A stretch of DNA of 64,000 nucleotides from Thermoanaerobaculum sp. (GCA_021154885.1 JAJKHS010000131.1:41717-105716), one strand, 5' to 3'; shown: positions 16,516-25,653, numbered from the stretch's first letter. Notes: a model not told the origin generated them from the sequence alone. A program made the numbers and translations.

Positions 16516-19500
16516 TCCTCTTCTCCCGATGCCTTGGCCCACAGTCGCCAGACGCCCAACAACGCCTCCTCGGCGGAGCGCCCCCGCCCAAGGGCCCTCA
16601 CCCCTGTCCCCTCTCCCGCCCCCTCCCACCCCCCTCCCCGGGAGAGGGGAACCCGGTTGGAGCCCTCTTGCTGGTCTCCCTCTTCTCCCGGTGAGGGGGG
16701 TTGGGAGGAGGCGGGAGAAGAGGGCCGGGGTGATGAGGGTCTTGGGTGGGGGGCAGGGAGGGAGGGCTCTTCCCGCGCCGTCCACTCAAACAGCCGTGTC
16801 CTCGCTCCCGAGTCCCCCCGCAGGCAGGCCTCGGCCACGCCGCAGAAGGAGCAGCGGCCCGGCTCCTTGCGGCCGTCCGTCTCCACCAGTCGCGGAAAGA
16901 AGGCCCCCGCGTCCCAGGCGCCGAGGAGAGAGCGCACGGCTGCGGCGAAGGTCTCGGTGAAGTCCCGGTCGCCGGCCCCCACCTCGAAGGCCCGCTCGGC
17001 CGGGTCGTCGAATCCGGGGCGAAGATAGAGGTAGCGACCCAGGGAGCTCTCCTCCGATGCCATGAGATAGGCCACGGCCTGAAGGTGGGTCCCCTTGCGG
17101 ACCCGCTCCAGGAAATGCCGCCGGCGGGTTCCGGCTCCTTTCTTGTCGGAGAGGGGTTTGCCCGTCTTGTAGTCCGTCCACACCAGGAGCCGGCCCGCGC
17201 GGTCCACGCGGTCGGCCTTGAAATGCAGCGGCCGGCGCTCCCCGGCAGCGTCGAAGACCGCCAGCTCGCCTTTGACCTCGGTGCCCACGGCCGGCACGGG
17301 ACCGCCGCTCCAGTCCAGATCGCGCGCCGAGGTGAGGAGGGGAAGGGCGCGATCCGCGAGGGCCCGGGCGAGGCCAGGAAGGAAGATCCCCTCCGCTGCC
17401 AGCAGCCGCTCGGCCGCCTCCACGGCGATACGGTCGAGGTCCTCTGCCGGGGGCCAGGGAATCGGGACCGGCTCCCGAGCGCGGACCTGCCCCGTCGACT
17501 CCGTCCCTGACGCGGCGCGGACGATCCCCTCCAGCACGGCGTGGACGGCGTTGCCGAGGAGCAGGGGGTCGATCCCCGGCAGGGCGCCCACCGGGTCCGG
17601 CGTGGGCTCGAGGCGGAGCAGCCGGCCGAGGAACACCTGCCAGGGGCAGGCGGCCAGGTTCTCCAGCAGGGTGACGAAGAGATCGCGGCGGCGGGGCTCG
17701 CCCTCCTCAGATCCGGGGCCGCCCAGCCGGCCCATCGCCCCGACATAGCCGAAGTAGGGGCCGGGCCGGGAGCGCGCCGCCCGCCCTTCGGGGGTGCGCA
17801 GGTCGGGGTCCAGCTCGTCCAGCACGGCGAGACGGGAGGCGGCCAGGGCGTCGGGAGAGAGATCGAACCCGGCGGCGGGGGTCATCCCGGCGCGCGCCTC
17901 CGCCAAAGCCAGCGGCAGGACCCGCCCCCACCAGCGCCGGGGCGCGTGGAGGCCGGCCATCACCGCGTGCTCGGCGGCGGTGCGCGGCCCGGGGAGGGGG
18001 CCGGCCGCCGGCAGCGCCCAGAGGGACGGCGCCTTGGCCACTTCGATCCGGTCCCGCAGCCGCTCCACCAGGGGCGACGCCGCGAGCGGTCTGCCGTCGT
18101 CGTCCGCCGCCTGCCAGGAGAGGGTCGCCGAGATCCCGGCCGAGAGGAGCTGGGCGAAGAGGTAGCGCTCCTCGTCGAAACCGGCGCGCTTGACGGGCAC
18201 GTCGGGGAGCACCCGCTGGAGGATGCGCCGCAGGTCGTCCGGCAGCAGGGGGTCCTCGCGCACCGTGCGGGGGAAGATGTCGCGGTTGAGACCGATCAGG
18301 AAAAGCTGGTCGAACGTCCGCGCCCGGGCCTCGACGACCGTGAGCACCTGGACGCCGCCCCCCTCGCCGCCCAGGGGCGCGGCGCCGGCGCCGTCCAGAA
18401 GGTCCTCGAGGAGGAGGCGCAGCTCATTCCGGGAGAGGACGAGGTCCGGCGGCGACTCCCTCGCCATCTCCTCCAGGGCGGCGGCCACCGGCCGGGCGTC
18501 GTCCGAATCGAGCCGCCACCCCAGGTCCCGGGTCAGCAGAGAGCGCAGGCGCGCCAGATGGTCGGTCACGGCGGCCTCCGCCGGCCAGGAGGACAGGCGG
18601 TCCCGCACCTTCCGGGCGGACCGCTGGGCGGCCTCCAGCAGCGGGCCGGCCACCCGACGGCGGTTGGCATAGACCTCGGCGGCCTCGGTCTCCCGTCCCT
18701 CTTCCTCGGGCTCTTCCTCGCCGCCGGCCGGAGCGGTCTTGAGCCCCTGGCGGATCGGCAGGGGGAAGGAGCCCTCGCGCAGCACCTCGTCGAGGCGCAG
18801 CTCGGTGACGTCCCGCAGCCGGCCGGCGCCCAGAGCGTAGAAGGCGAGGCGCAGGTCCACGAGCGAGCGGCTCCCCCCGGGCAGCGCGGCCATGGAATTC
18901 AGCCAGCGGTCGGAGGGGACGGCCTCGCCCTGGCGCAGCAGCTCGAGGAACGCCTGGGCGCGGCGGCCGGCGGGCTGCAGGCCGCCGCTCTCCCCGACGC
19001 CGGAAAACGGGATGCCCAGCCGGCCGAAGTGGCGGCGCAGGGTGAAGCGATAGGGGGCCAGATCGCGGGCCACGACTCCCAGGGCTTCCGGCCGGGCGCC
19101 GCCGTCCAGCAGCACGCGCACCCGGCGGGCCACCTCCCGCACCTCGGCCTCGCACCCCACGGCCTCGACGGCTGCGAGCCGGGGCGGCACCGGCGGATCG
19201 CCCTTGGCCGGCTCGACGCGGACCGCGAGCGAGAGCCGCTCCTGGAAGCGGGCCGGGAACGCCCGCTCCGGCCCGCCCCCCTCCGGACGCGGCGGATGAT
19301 CGAGGATGAGCCAGGCGCTGCACCGCGAGAGGAGCGCCTGAATCAGATCGGTGGCGACACCCGTGGCATCCGCGAAGCCATGAACGAGGATGGCTCGCGA
19401 GGGGAGCGCCCGCTCGGAATCGCCCTCCACAATCTCCGTGGCCCGCCGCAGGAGGGTGGCGACGCGGCCGAGGTCCAGCCCGCGCATCCACTCCTCGGCC

Positions 19501-20063
19501 CGGGCGGCGGCGCGCACCAGGGCGCGGGCGCGTTCCACCTCGGTGCGCGAGGCCACCTGGAGGCCGTCGCTCGCCAGCGCCTCCTCGGCGGCCTCGGCGT
19601 GGACCGGCTCCAAGCCGGCGTCGAGGAGGTCGCGCAGGGTGCCGGTGACGGCGCCATAGCCGTCCACCAGATCCTCCAGGCCGCGGCGCAGGACGGGCTC
19701 GGCGCGGGCGGCGCGCTGCGCCAGGGCCTCGAACAGGAGCGCCCCCCGCGGCGCGGGCTCGCCGGAGCGCTCCAGCACCTCGGAGGCGAGGCCGAAGAGG
19801 GTCTGGAGGATCACCCCCGCGGCCGACCGCCCCCGTCGGCGGACGATGGCCGCGCTGAGGTGGAGCCGCAGGCTGCGGGAGGGGACCACGATCCGCACCG
19901 GCCGGACGAGGAGCGCGGGATCCTTGCGCGTCTCCTCCAGCAGAGAGTCGAGCCGCTCCAGCAGCGTCCGCTCAGCCGCCCGGGCCCCCTGGGCGATCAG
20001 GACGCGGCCGGGAGGACGGGGCGGAGCCGGGAGGACGTCGAAGAGGCTGAGCTGCTGCGGCAC
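16512..20063 (-). CDS. addB: AddB-like PD-(D/E)XK nuclease with inactive-helicase body
   Basis: About 1183 residues from a GTG (PQQLSLFDVL follows); the longer frame to 20441 would run through a minisatellite and overlap another gene. AddB is the partner of AddA; its nuclease cuts one strand and carries an Fe-S staple. Seen: ENLAACPWQVFLGRLL (first Cys), the nuclease core LLVWTDYKTGKP, and the C-terminal Cys set CSFCGVAEAC. QVLTVVEARARTFDQLFLIGLN is the degenerate helicase motif. After the Cys cluster comes a Pro/Ser/Gly-rich stretch of about 60 residues encoded by a palindromic repeat (16590-16745), then an ordinary-looking tail. The start lacks a strong RBS. Confidence 0.85.
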   Translation of the reverse strand: MPQQLSLFDVLPAPPRPPGRVLIAQGARAAERTLLERLDSLLEETRKDPALLVRPVRIVVPSRSLRLHLSAAIVRRRGRSAAGVILQTLFGLASEVLERSGEPAPRGALLFEALAQRAARAEPVLRRGLEDLVDGYGAVTGTLRDLLDAGLEPVHAEAAEEALASDGLQVASRTEVERARALVRAAARAEEWMRGLDLGRVATLLRRATEIVEGDSERALPSRAILVHGFADATGVATDLIQALLSRCSAWLILDHPPRPEGGGPERAFPARFQERLSLAVRVEPAKGDPPVPPRLAAVEAVGCEAEVREVARRVRVLLDGGARPEALGVVARDLAPYRFTLRRHFGRLGIPFSGVGESGGLQPAGRRAQAFLELLRQGEAVPSDRWLNSMAALPGGSRSLVDLRLAFYALGAGRLRDVTELRLDEVLREGSFPLPIRQGLKTAPAGGEEEPEEEGRETEAAEVYANRRRVAGPLLEAAQRSARKVRDRLSSWPAEAAVTDHLARLRSLLTRDLGWRLDSDDARPVAAALEEMARESPPDLVLSRNELRLLLEDLLDGAGAAPLGGEGGGVQVLTVVEARARTFDQLFLIGLNRDIFPRTVREDPLLPDDLRRILQRVLPDVPVKRAGFDEERYLFAQLLSAGISATLSWQAADDDGRPLAASPLVERLRDRIEVAKAPSLWALPAAGPLPGPRTAAEHAVMAGLHAPRRWWGRVLPLALAEARAGMTPAAGFDLSPDALAASRLAVLDELDPDLRTPEGRAARSRPGPYFGYVGAMGRLGGPGSEEGEPRRRDLFVTLLENLAACPWQVFLGRLLRLEPTPDPVGALPGIDPLLLGNAVHAVLEGIVRAASGTESTGQVRAREPVPIPWPPAEDLDRIAVEAAERLLAAEGIFLPGLARALADRALPLLTSARDLDWSGGPVPAVGTEVKGELAVFDAAGERRPLHFKADRVDRAGRLLVWTDYKTGKPLSDKKGAGTRRRHFLERVRKGTHLQAVAYLMASEESSLGRYLYLRPGFDDPAERAFEVGAGDRDFTETFAAAVRSLLGAWDAGAFFPRLVETDGRKEPGRCSFCGVAEACLRGDSGARTRLFEWTAREEPSLPAPHPRPSSPRPSSPASSQPPSPGEEGDQQEGSNRVPLSRGGGWEGAGEGTGVRALGRGRSAEEALLGVWRLWAKASGEEE
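16590..16745. repeat. GC-rich palindromic repeat inside the 3' end of addB
   Basis: The stretch is built of CCTCTCCC/GGGAGAGG modules, opens with CCTCACCCCTGTCCCCTCTC and contains GGGAGAGGGGAACC. The same opening and closing blocks form the arms of the inverted-repeat element at 47421-47676, so both are members of one repeat family. Here it is translated in frame and adds a low-complexity segment to AddB. Confidence 0.7.
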
Positions 20064-20130
20064 GGGGGAAGGATATCGCGGGGAGGCCGGCTCTCCGCGG
20101 CGCGACTTTTTTGCTGCAATCTCGCGAGCC

Positions 20131-20360
20131 CCGGTCCGGGCCTCGCGAAGCCCGCGGCAGGCTTCGCGATGCCAATCGCAGGCTTCCCGATGCCCGCGAC
20201 AGGCCTCCCGAAGCCCGGCAGCGGCCTCGCGAGCCCGCTGCAAGGTTCGCGAAGCCCGTTGCAGGCTTCGCGAAGCCCAGCGGCGGCCTCGCGAAGCCCG
20301 GACCAGGGATCGCGAGGCCTGTGACGGGCTTCCCGAGGCTCGGACCGGGCGCGCCGTGGC
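20131..20360. repeat. 21-bp minisatellite, about eleven imperfect copies
   Basis: The unit is close to GCCCGnnGCAGGCTTCGCGAA, with a TTCGCGAA palindrome at its end. Copies are 20-21 bp, so every frame stays open; one frame reads as heptads like GLREACR. It lies between the chosen addB start and the small gene at 20369-20674. No promoter or gene is credible inside it. Array length is likely variable. Confidence 0.8.
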
Positions 20361-20368
20361 AAGCCGGA

Positions 20369-20674
20369 TCAGGCTGCCTTGTAGATCGCCGCGCCACGCA
20401 GCTCCGTGATGGCGGCTGCGATGCGGTCCGTCAGAACGCACTGGATGACCCTGCGGATCTCGCTCGTGACATCAAGGTCGCCCCCCTCCAGGTCCTCCTT
20501 CGACAGCTCCCGGGGTGACAGCGGGAGGGCGTTAACGATTCTCTGCAACCTATCGCGGAGCACCTCCAGGACGCCGACGATGACCTGGAGTTGCGCCTGC
20601 GCGACGGCCTCGGCTTCGGTCGTGATCGCCAAGGGCAACAACTGCCGCAGTAACTGTTCTGTAAGGTACTCCAT
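20369..20674 (-). CDS. small hypothetical helical protein
   Basis: A 101-residue ORF starting MEYLTEQLLRQLLPLA, with GGAAAGGA just upstream of the ATG. The sequence is leucine-rich and amphipathic (VIVGVLEVLRDRLQRIVNAL), followed by an acidic segment and a helical C-terminus ending IYKAA. No membrane segment, Cys motif or family is recognised. It is divergent from the secreted peptide at 20775 and the TPR gene at 21047. The natural RBS and ordinary codon use argue that it is real. Confidence 0.6.
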   Translation of the reverse strand: MEYLTEQLLRQLLPLAITTEAEAVAQAQLQVIVGVLEVLRDRLQRIVNALPLSPRELSKEDLEGGDLDVTSEIRRVIQCVLTDRIAAAITELRGAAIYKAA

Positions 20675-20774
20675 CCTTGTCCTTTCCGGTGCCGAAGCAC
20701 ACACTTCGACCGAGGAGGTTCCTCACGAGCAATGGCGCTCGTGCATCCGGACCCCCCCTGAGAAGGGAGAAGCC

Positions 20775-20939
20775 ATGCTTCACGCCCTCTGGCTGGTCAT
20801 CTGTCTCGTCCTCAATCTCCATATGACCGCAAGTCCTGACTCGCTCAGGCTCGCGTCGCAGCCCCCTCCTCCCTCTCCTCAGTCCGCCCCTCCCCCACCC
20901 AGCCAGGACGCCAGGGGAGGCTGGGACCCGAACGGCTAG
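20775..20939 (+). CDS. small secreted or membrane-anchored peptide ending GGWDPNG
   Basis: A 54-residue ORF with a strong purine-rich RBS (AGAAGGGAGAAG). It has a hydrophobic N-terminal segment (LWLVICLVLNLHM), then a Pro/Ser-rich linker (PPPPSPQSAPPPPS) and the short tail DARGGWDPNG. It looks like an exported peptide with a defined C-terminal tag. It lies 107 bp before the TPR gene at 21047 on the same strand, so a functional link is possible. Function unknown. Confidence 0.55.
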   Translation: MLHALWLVICLVLNLHMTASPDSLRLASQPPPPSPQSAPPPPSQDARGGWDPNG

Positions 20940-21046
20940 AGACTCGGAAGGTCTCCCGCACCTCTTCTTCGATGACTTTACACCGGAGGATCTTTAGCTG
21001 TACGCTGAAAAATAGCGGAAAGAGGCGTGCTTAAGGAGAGCGGGAA

Positions 21047-22393
21047 ATGCCCCATGTCGTCAAAGAGGTACTGGGCAGAGTGCTGGCTGGTCAGGGCGGC
21101 GAGGCGGAGACCGGGCGAGTCGTCCAGCACCTTCTGGAATGCGGTCGCTGCCGGACGCTCGCTGCGGGCCGTGTCCCGGATCGCGACAGCCGCTCGGTTC
21201 GGCCCAAAGGACCCGCAGGATCAGCTCCCCTCGGCGTCTTGAGGCAGGTCTACGAGCTGGAGCAGCAGAAGGTGGTTGAGGCTCTGCTCGCCGGGGCAGA
21301 GTGGGCGGAGCTGCGCCGGAACTCTTCGAGGAGGAGCCAGAGAGATCACGTGAGGATGTCCAAGGCCTGTCACACCTGGGCGTTCCTGGACGTTCTGTTG
21401 TCCGAGGTCCGCGCAGCAGGATCGCGAGACGAATCCGAGTTCATCGCCTCCCTGGCCCTCCTGGGGATCCAGGGCATGGAGGCAGAGAGGTACCCCCAGG
21501 ATCTCCGAAACGACCTGACGGGCACGGTCTGGATCGAGGTGGCCAACGTTCGCCGGATCGCCGCCGAATGGGTGCGGGCCGAGGCGGCCCTCCAGCAGGC
21601 GGAGCGGCTTCTCCTGGAGGGAACCGGAGACCCTCTTCTCCAGGGGAAGCTGCTCTCGATCCAGGCCTCCGTTCGCGCCGACCAGGGGCACGGCGGGCAG
21701 GCGATCGAGATCCTCGACCGCTGCAAGGCTCTCTACGCAGAGCTTGAAGACTGGCCCCTGCTGGCTCGAACCCTGGTTCAGGCTGCAAACCTATGGGCAG
21801 AGGCCGAGCCCGGGAAAGGATTGACCGCCCTCGCCCAGGCCCTTCCTCTCATACCAAGAGATGACACACTCTTGAGGCTACAGGCAGAAAGTCTCCGGGC
21901 GGAGTGCCTCATTGGAACCGGGCAACTGGATCAAGCACTTCGGGTGTTCAGCCAAGCCGAACCCCTGCGGGCTCTTCACCGCCAGCCAAGGATTCAGCTC
22001 AAGAGTAAATTCACCGGCGCCCAGCTTCTGGAGGCACTCGGGAAACGCAAGGAAGCGGAGAAGGTCTTCGAAGAAGTCATCGCAGGCGAGCTCGAGGAGG
22101 AGCTGTACAAGGATGCCTTTCTGGACCTTCTGTACCTGTTCGAGTTTCATTTCAAGGCAGGTTCCCTGGAGCGGGCCGCCGAGGTCTGCCGGCGAGCGTT
22201 GAGTCAGCTCGCAATGATCGATTTCAACGAGCAACTGAGTGTGGTCTGGACGCAACTCCTGGAGGCCACGCAACGTCAGGCGGTGGATACGCAGGCCTTG
22301 TCTGAGGCGCGAGCGTACCTGCGGGTCCATTGGAGCAACCCGGCAGCGGAAGTCCCGAAGCCCAGCGGACACAGGCGCAAGGAAGCTCCTTAG
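21047..22393 (+). CDS. TPR-repeat protein with N-terminal HLLECGRCR motif
   Basis: A 448-residue soluble protein with AAGGAGAG before the start. The first 40 residues contain HLLECGRCR, resembling half of an anti-sigma zinc finger. The rest is helical repeats of TPR type (LLSIQASVRADQGHGGQAIEILDRC; GAQLLEALGKRKEAEKVFEEVI). Residues in the middle match the shorter protein at 1748-2383. Proteins of this build are frequent in Acidobacteriota next to regulators and may bind signalling partners; that is inference. No signal peptide is present, so it should be cytoplasmic. Confidence 0.75.
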   Translation: MPHVVKEVLGRVLAGQGGEAETGRVVQHLLECGRCRTLAAGRVPDRDSRSVRPKGPAGSAPLGVLRQVYELEQQKVVEALLAGAEWAELRRNSSRRSQRDHVRMSKACHTWAFLDVLLSEVRAAGSRDESEFIASLALLGIQGMEAERYPQDLRNDLTGTVWIEVANVRRIAAEWVRAEAALQQAERLLLEGTGDPLLQGKLLSIQASVRADQGHGGQAIEILDRCKALYAELEDWPLLARTLVQAANLWAEAEPGKGLTALAQALPLIPRDDTLLRLQAESLRAECLIGTGQLDQALRVFSQAEPLRALHRQPRIQLKSKFTGAQLLEALGKRKEAEKVFEEVIAGELEEELYKDAFLDLLYLFEFHFKAGSLERAAEVCRRALSQLAMIDFNEQLSVVWTQLLEATQRQAVDTQALSEARAYLRVHWSNPAAEVPKPSGHRRKEAP

Positions 22394-22417
22394 CCTTTAG
22401 GAGAGGTGAAGGAGTTT

Positions 22418-22505
22418 CGGCGCCGCAGGAGTGATCGCCGCCACGGCAGGAATGACTGCTACCTCGGCGGGAGTGACCGCCGCCGCAGGGGTGACTGTAC
22501 CTGAG
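22418..22505. repeat. about four 21-bp repeats in an intergenic gap
   Basis: Units of the type GGAGTGACCGCCGCCGCAG recur with a 21-bp period between the TPR gene and the converging gene at 22507. No gene is seen here. Confidence 0.6.
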
Positions 22506-22506
22506 C

Positions 22507-23130
22507 TCAGCGCCGGCCGCCCAGCCGCGCCAGGTTCTCCCGCAGCCCCGATGAGTCGAAGCCCTCGGCGTCCAGCGCCTCGACGGCGCGGACGATGAGA
22601 GCGATCCCCTCGTCCAGATCGAGGATCTGCCCGGCTTGGGTGTAGGTGGGGAGGCCGGCGTCCCAGGCTACGGCGAACTCGAAGGTGCAGCCGTGGCTCC
22701 ACTCCCAGTCGTCGCTGAAATAGAGCGCGCGGAAGCGGGTGCGGATGGCCGTCTCCCAGAACGCCAGGTACTCCTCCTGGCTCCACTTCGGGGCGAGGAA
22801 CGGGGCGGGGGTGACCACCATGGGCCGGCCGGGGATCCGGCTTCGCAGCTCGTGGGCGAAGGCGTCGGCCTCGGCGGCGTTGGGATCCCAGACGAGGCGC
22901 TGGAACTCCTCCTCCCCCAGGACCCTCCGCAGGGCCGCCACGTCCTTGAGGCCCCGCTCGCGCAGCAGGCTGTAGAGCCGCGGCCCCGTGGTCAGCTCAC
23001 TGCTGGCATAGACCGCCTTCTCGCCGTTGAGGATGCAGTCCAGCGCCAGGAGGACCATGCGCGACTCCTCGCCGAAGGTCCGGGCGTGGGGGAGGGCGTT
23101 CAGCTCCCCATGGAAGTTGTAGAAGCGCAT
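22507..23130 (-). CDS. hypothetical protein, possible nucleoside 2-deoxyribosyltransferase-like fold
   Basis: The 207-residue protein starts MRFYNFHGELNALPHARTFGEE. The C-terminal half (LAFWETAIRTRFRALYFSDDWEWSHGCTFEFAVAWDAGLPTY) has the look of the deoxyribosyltransferase/DUF4406 fold, where a Ser/Thr-Glu-like pair follows a G-C-T-x-E motif near a 'FE-A-A---PTY' helix. The N-terminal half has no recognisable match. It ends 113 bp from the TPR gene and is transcribed toward it. No signal peptide is seen, so it is likely cytoplasmic. The functional guess is weak. Confidence 0.55.
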   Translation of the reverse strand: MRFYNFHGELNALPHARTFGEESRMVLLALDCILNGEKAVYASSELTTGPRLYSLLRERGLKDVAALRRVLGEEEFQRLVWDPNAAEADAFAHELRSRIPGRPMVVTPAPFLAPKWSQEEYLAFWETAIRTRFRALYFSDDWEWSHGCTFEFAVAWDAGLPTYTQAGQILDLDEGIALIVRAVEALDAEGFDSSGLRENLARLGGRR

Positions 23131-23172
23131 GGGCCGGGAGATCTTACCGGAAACTCTCCGTGAGATCTCCCC

Positions 23173-25653
23173 TCAGGCCGTCAAGCGGGGATTCGGTTTG
23201 ATGTACTCCTCGAAGACGGTGTCGTTGAACGATCGCAGCAGCTCTCCCAAGACCTGCAGAGCCTCGTGGAGGACCACCCGCAACTCCTCGTTCTCGAGAC
23301 CCAGGGAGGAGCTCTCGCTGGGACGAGTGAGCAGTTGCTGCCAGTGGTCGTAGTGCTCAGGGGGAGATTCTTTGTCGAGCCCTGTCCAGAGTGCATCCAA
23401 GTATTTGGCCTTGAGGAAGGATATGTGGATCGCCCCCTTGCGGTAGCCGGCCTGAGCGCCGCGTTGCCCCCAGGGGACCGGCAGGACGAGGAACGCTTCG
23501 TAGTCGGGAGAGAACCGGGCTTGGAAATAGCTTACGAGCGTCAGCTTGTCCTTCGGTAGCGCCGGGTAAGCCTGGTTGGAGTTGTCCAGGAGGAGGATCT
23601 CTTTGTTGGCCAGGTATGACTGCTTGAACCAGCGCGCCTCCCCTGTGTAGACCGAGACCCAAGCCATGGAACGCTTCTCAAACGGCACCGGCAGGCTGCC
23701 CCTTTCCCGCGAGAGGTAATAAAGCACGGATTCATCTTCTGACAGGAGGGTGATGCTGACGCGGACATCCGTGTCGGCGATCTCCTCCCCCTTGAACTGG
23801 TCTCGCACGGCGCGAGTCACGACAGCGTCCACGTCCTCTCGGATGCGATCCGCGGCTCGGACGACGGACAGGTGGAGGTCGATGATCGTGTCCTCGAAGA
23901 CTTTGGTGTGGAGCTGGTTCCGGCCCCGGATCACGTTGAAGAACGTATCCAGGAAAATCAGCGCGAAGGCGCGCAGGGAAAGGAGCCAGCGCCAGATCCG
24001 GTTGCGCCAGTACGCGGCCCAGGCCCAGAAACGTACCCCGACATGAGGTCCTCCATGCCGCCTGGTCAATCCAGGACGCGGCGGCGCCGCCTGCTGCCGG
24101 GTGGCGATCCGGCTCCGCAGGGCTTCGACCGCGCTCTGGAGCAGCGCGTAGAAGAAGAGGAACAGGAAGAAAAAGATGACGAACAGCAGGACGTAGTAGC
24201 TCTTGCCGTTGATGTCCTGGAGGGACCAGATGGAGGCCAGGAAGTCCAGGACGAGCATGCCACCCAGACCGGCGAGCACCGTCTTGGCGAAGTTGCTCGT
24301 CAGGGCCCAGGTGGTTGCGGACTGAGCTGGTGGCGGGCTCGGTGCACTCCCCGGAGTGGCCAACCGGCTCTCGGGGGGCGGAATGTCCCAGAGCTGGACC
24401 ACGGTCAGGAACGCCGCCAGGAAAGCGATGGCGATGACCACCGCCCGCGCCAGGTCTCGGTTGGCCAGAGGAGTGCTCCACAGCCAGCCCACGGCTTGGG
24501 AGAAGGAGCCCGGAGGCGTGCGGGAGAGCTTCACGAGCGCCGGGTCTCCCCGGAAATTTCGTTTCACCGGGTCGTACCAGAAGAGCCGCCGATCGATCTG
24601 ATCGCCTTCCAGATGGAAAAGAGCGAATCCACGGGCCTGGACTGGAGAGGTGTCCTGGAAGCGTACCGACAGGGGCGGCGCGAGGAAAAGCTTATGGAGG
24701 TCCGCCCTTTCGGACGGCGATGTCGACCAGCGGTAGGGTGGGTAATAGATCTCCTTGTGGGAGTCGTGGAGATGACCGGCGAGGACTCCGGCGACGTCCC
24801 CGGAGTCCACTACGTTTTTCCAGGTCTGATAGACAGCCGGGCTCACGTTCCAGGCCGAGAAGGGCGCCCACTGCGGCCGCTGCAGCGTCGTCGCGGGCTT
24901 GCCCTGCCAGCGGCTCAAACCCAAGGGGTACGGGTCGTCCAACTCCGGGATGTGAGTCGCCACCAGCGTTCTCTTGCCCTGGGCCGCTGCCTCCTTGACC
25001 AGAGTCGCGAGCTGCCTCACCTGGACCTCCTGGACCGCCTGATTGGCGGCGACGCCATTCGCGTTTTTGAACGAGTACGATGAAAAGCCCGTCAGACGAA
25101 AGGAAGTCCCCGGTATGTCCGCATAGCAGCCGGAGGGGAGGACCGACTTGTCCCGGTAGCAAGAGGTCAGGTCGTGCAGGACCACGCCGGAGCCAGCCAG
25201 CCGGCTCTGGACGTCGCCAAAGAAAGAGGCCGCAGCGTCCACGGCCGCCCCTTGGGGGGCCTCACCCTTCACGTCGTTGTTCCCAAGGACCAGATAGACG
25301 TTCTTCACCGGGCTGGCCTTCAACTGCTCCGCCACGAAGGCCACGGCGCTCTCCCGAAGGGCGGGTTGAGCCGCGAAACGGTCGAGCCCGAGGTCTCCGG
25401 TCAACAACAGGAACCGGGGATTCCCATCCGTGCCCGGGATCGACCGCAGGCTCTGGATCAGGTCCGAGAAAGCCTGTCGATTGAGCGGCTCCTGATGCAG
25501 GCGGATGCTCTCCTCTTTCTCATCGTCGTAGTACAGATGCGGGTCCGTCGCATGGACGAACCACACCCCCGGCTTCTCATCGGGGCTCTGGCAGGCGACA
25601 CAGGTGAGAAGGAGAAGGAAGAGGATCAGGACGACGAAGATTCTGCCACGCAT
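23173..25653 (-). CDS. lipoprotein metallophosphoesterase fused to TM helices and a C-terminal GAF-like domain
   Basis: An 826-residue protein. Residues 1-21 form a lipoprotein signal (LLTCVAC-Q). A calcineurin-like phosphoesterase follows: HATDPHLYYDDE, LLTGDLGLDRF, LVLGNNDVKGE, LVATHIPELDD and GHLHDSHKE supply the metal-binding Asp, Asn and His residues. Hydrophobic helices come at about 400-425, 455-475 and 490-515, then an apparently cytoplasmic part with a GAF-like core (EDTIIDLHLSVVRAADRIRED, VRVSITLLSEDESVLYYLSRE, EARWFKQSYLANKEILLLDN). This joins an outside phosphoesterase to an inside sensor-like domain, an unusual order. The substrate is unknown. Confidence 0.8.
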   Translation of the reverse strand: MRGRIFVVLILFLLLLTCVACQSPDEKPGVWFVHATDPHLYYDDEKEESIRLHQEPLNRQAFSDLIQSLRSIPGTDGNPRFLLLTGDLGLDRFAAQPALRESAVAFVAEQLKASPVKNVYLVLGNNDVKGEAPQGAAVDAAASFFGDVQSRLAGSGVVLHDLTSCYRDKSVLPSGCYADIPGTSFRLTGFSSYSFKNANGVAANQAVQEVQVRQLATLVKEAAAQGKRTLVATHIPELDDPYPLGLSRWQGKPATTLQRPQWAPFSAWNVSPAVYQTWKNVVDSGDVAGVLAGHLHDSHKEIYYPPYRWSTSPSERADLHKLFLAPPLSVRFQDTSPVQARGFALFHLEGDQIDRRLFWYDPVKRNFRGDPALVKLSRTPPGSFSQAVGWLWSTPLANRDLARAVVIAIAFLAAFLTVVQLWDIPPPESRLATPGSAPSPPPAQSATTWALTSNFAKTVLAGLGGMLVLDFLASIWSLQDINGKSYYVLLFVIFFFLFLFFYALLQSAVEALRSRIATRQQAAPPRPGLTRRHGGPHVGVRFWAWAAYWRNRIWRWLLSLRAFALIFLDTFFNVIRGRNQLHTKVFEDTIIDLHLSVVRAADRIREDVDAVVTRAVRDQFKGEEIADTDVRVSITLLSEDESVLYYLSRERGSLPVPFEKRSMAWVSVYTGEARWFKQSYLANKEILLLDNSNQAYPALPKDKLTLVSYFQARFSPDYEAFLVLPVPWGQRGAQAGYRKGAIHISFLKAKYLDALWTGLDKESPPEHYDHWQQLLTRPSESSSLGLENEELRVVLHEALQVLGELLRSFNDTVFEEYIKPNPRLTA

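Noticed and set aside
20131..20360. CRISPR array
   Set aside because: Units are contiguous and 20-21 bp without spacers, so it is a minisatellite. No cas genes are present.
20064..20441. Extended start for AddB
   Set aside because: It would run through the minisatellite and overlap another small gene.
22397..22786. Small protein of TPAAAVTP repeats on the minus strand
   Set aside because: It is a frame of the 21-bp repeats plus antisense of a real gene, with no RBS.
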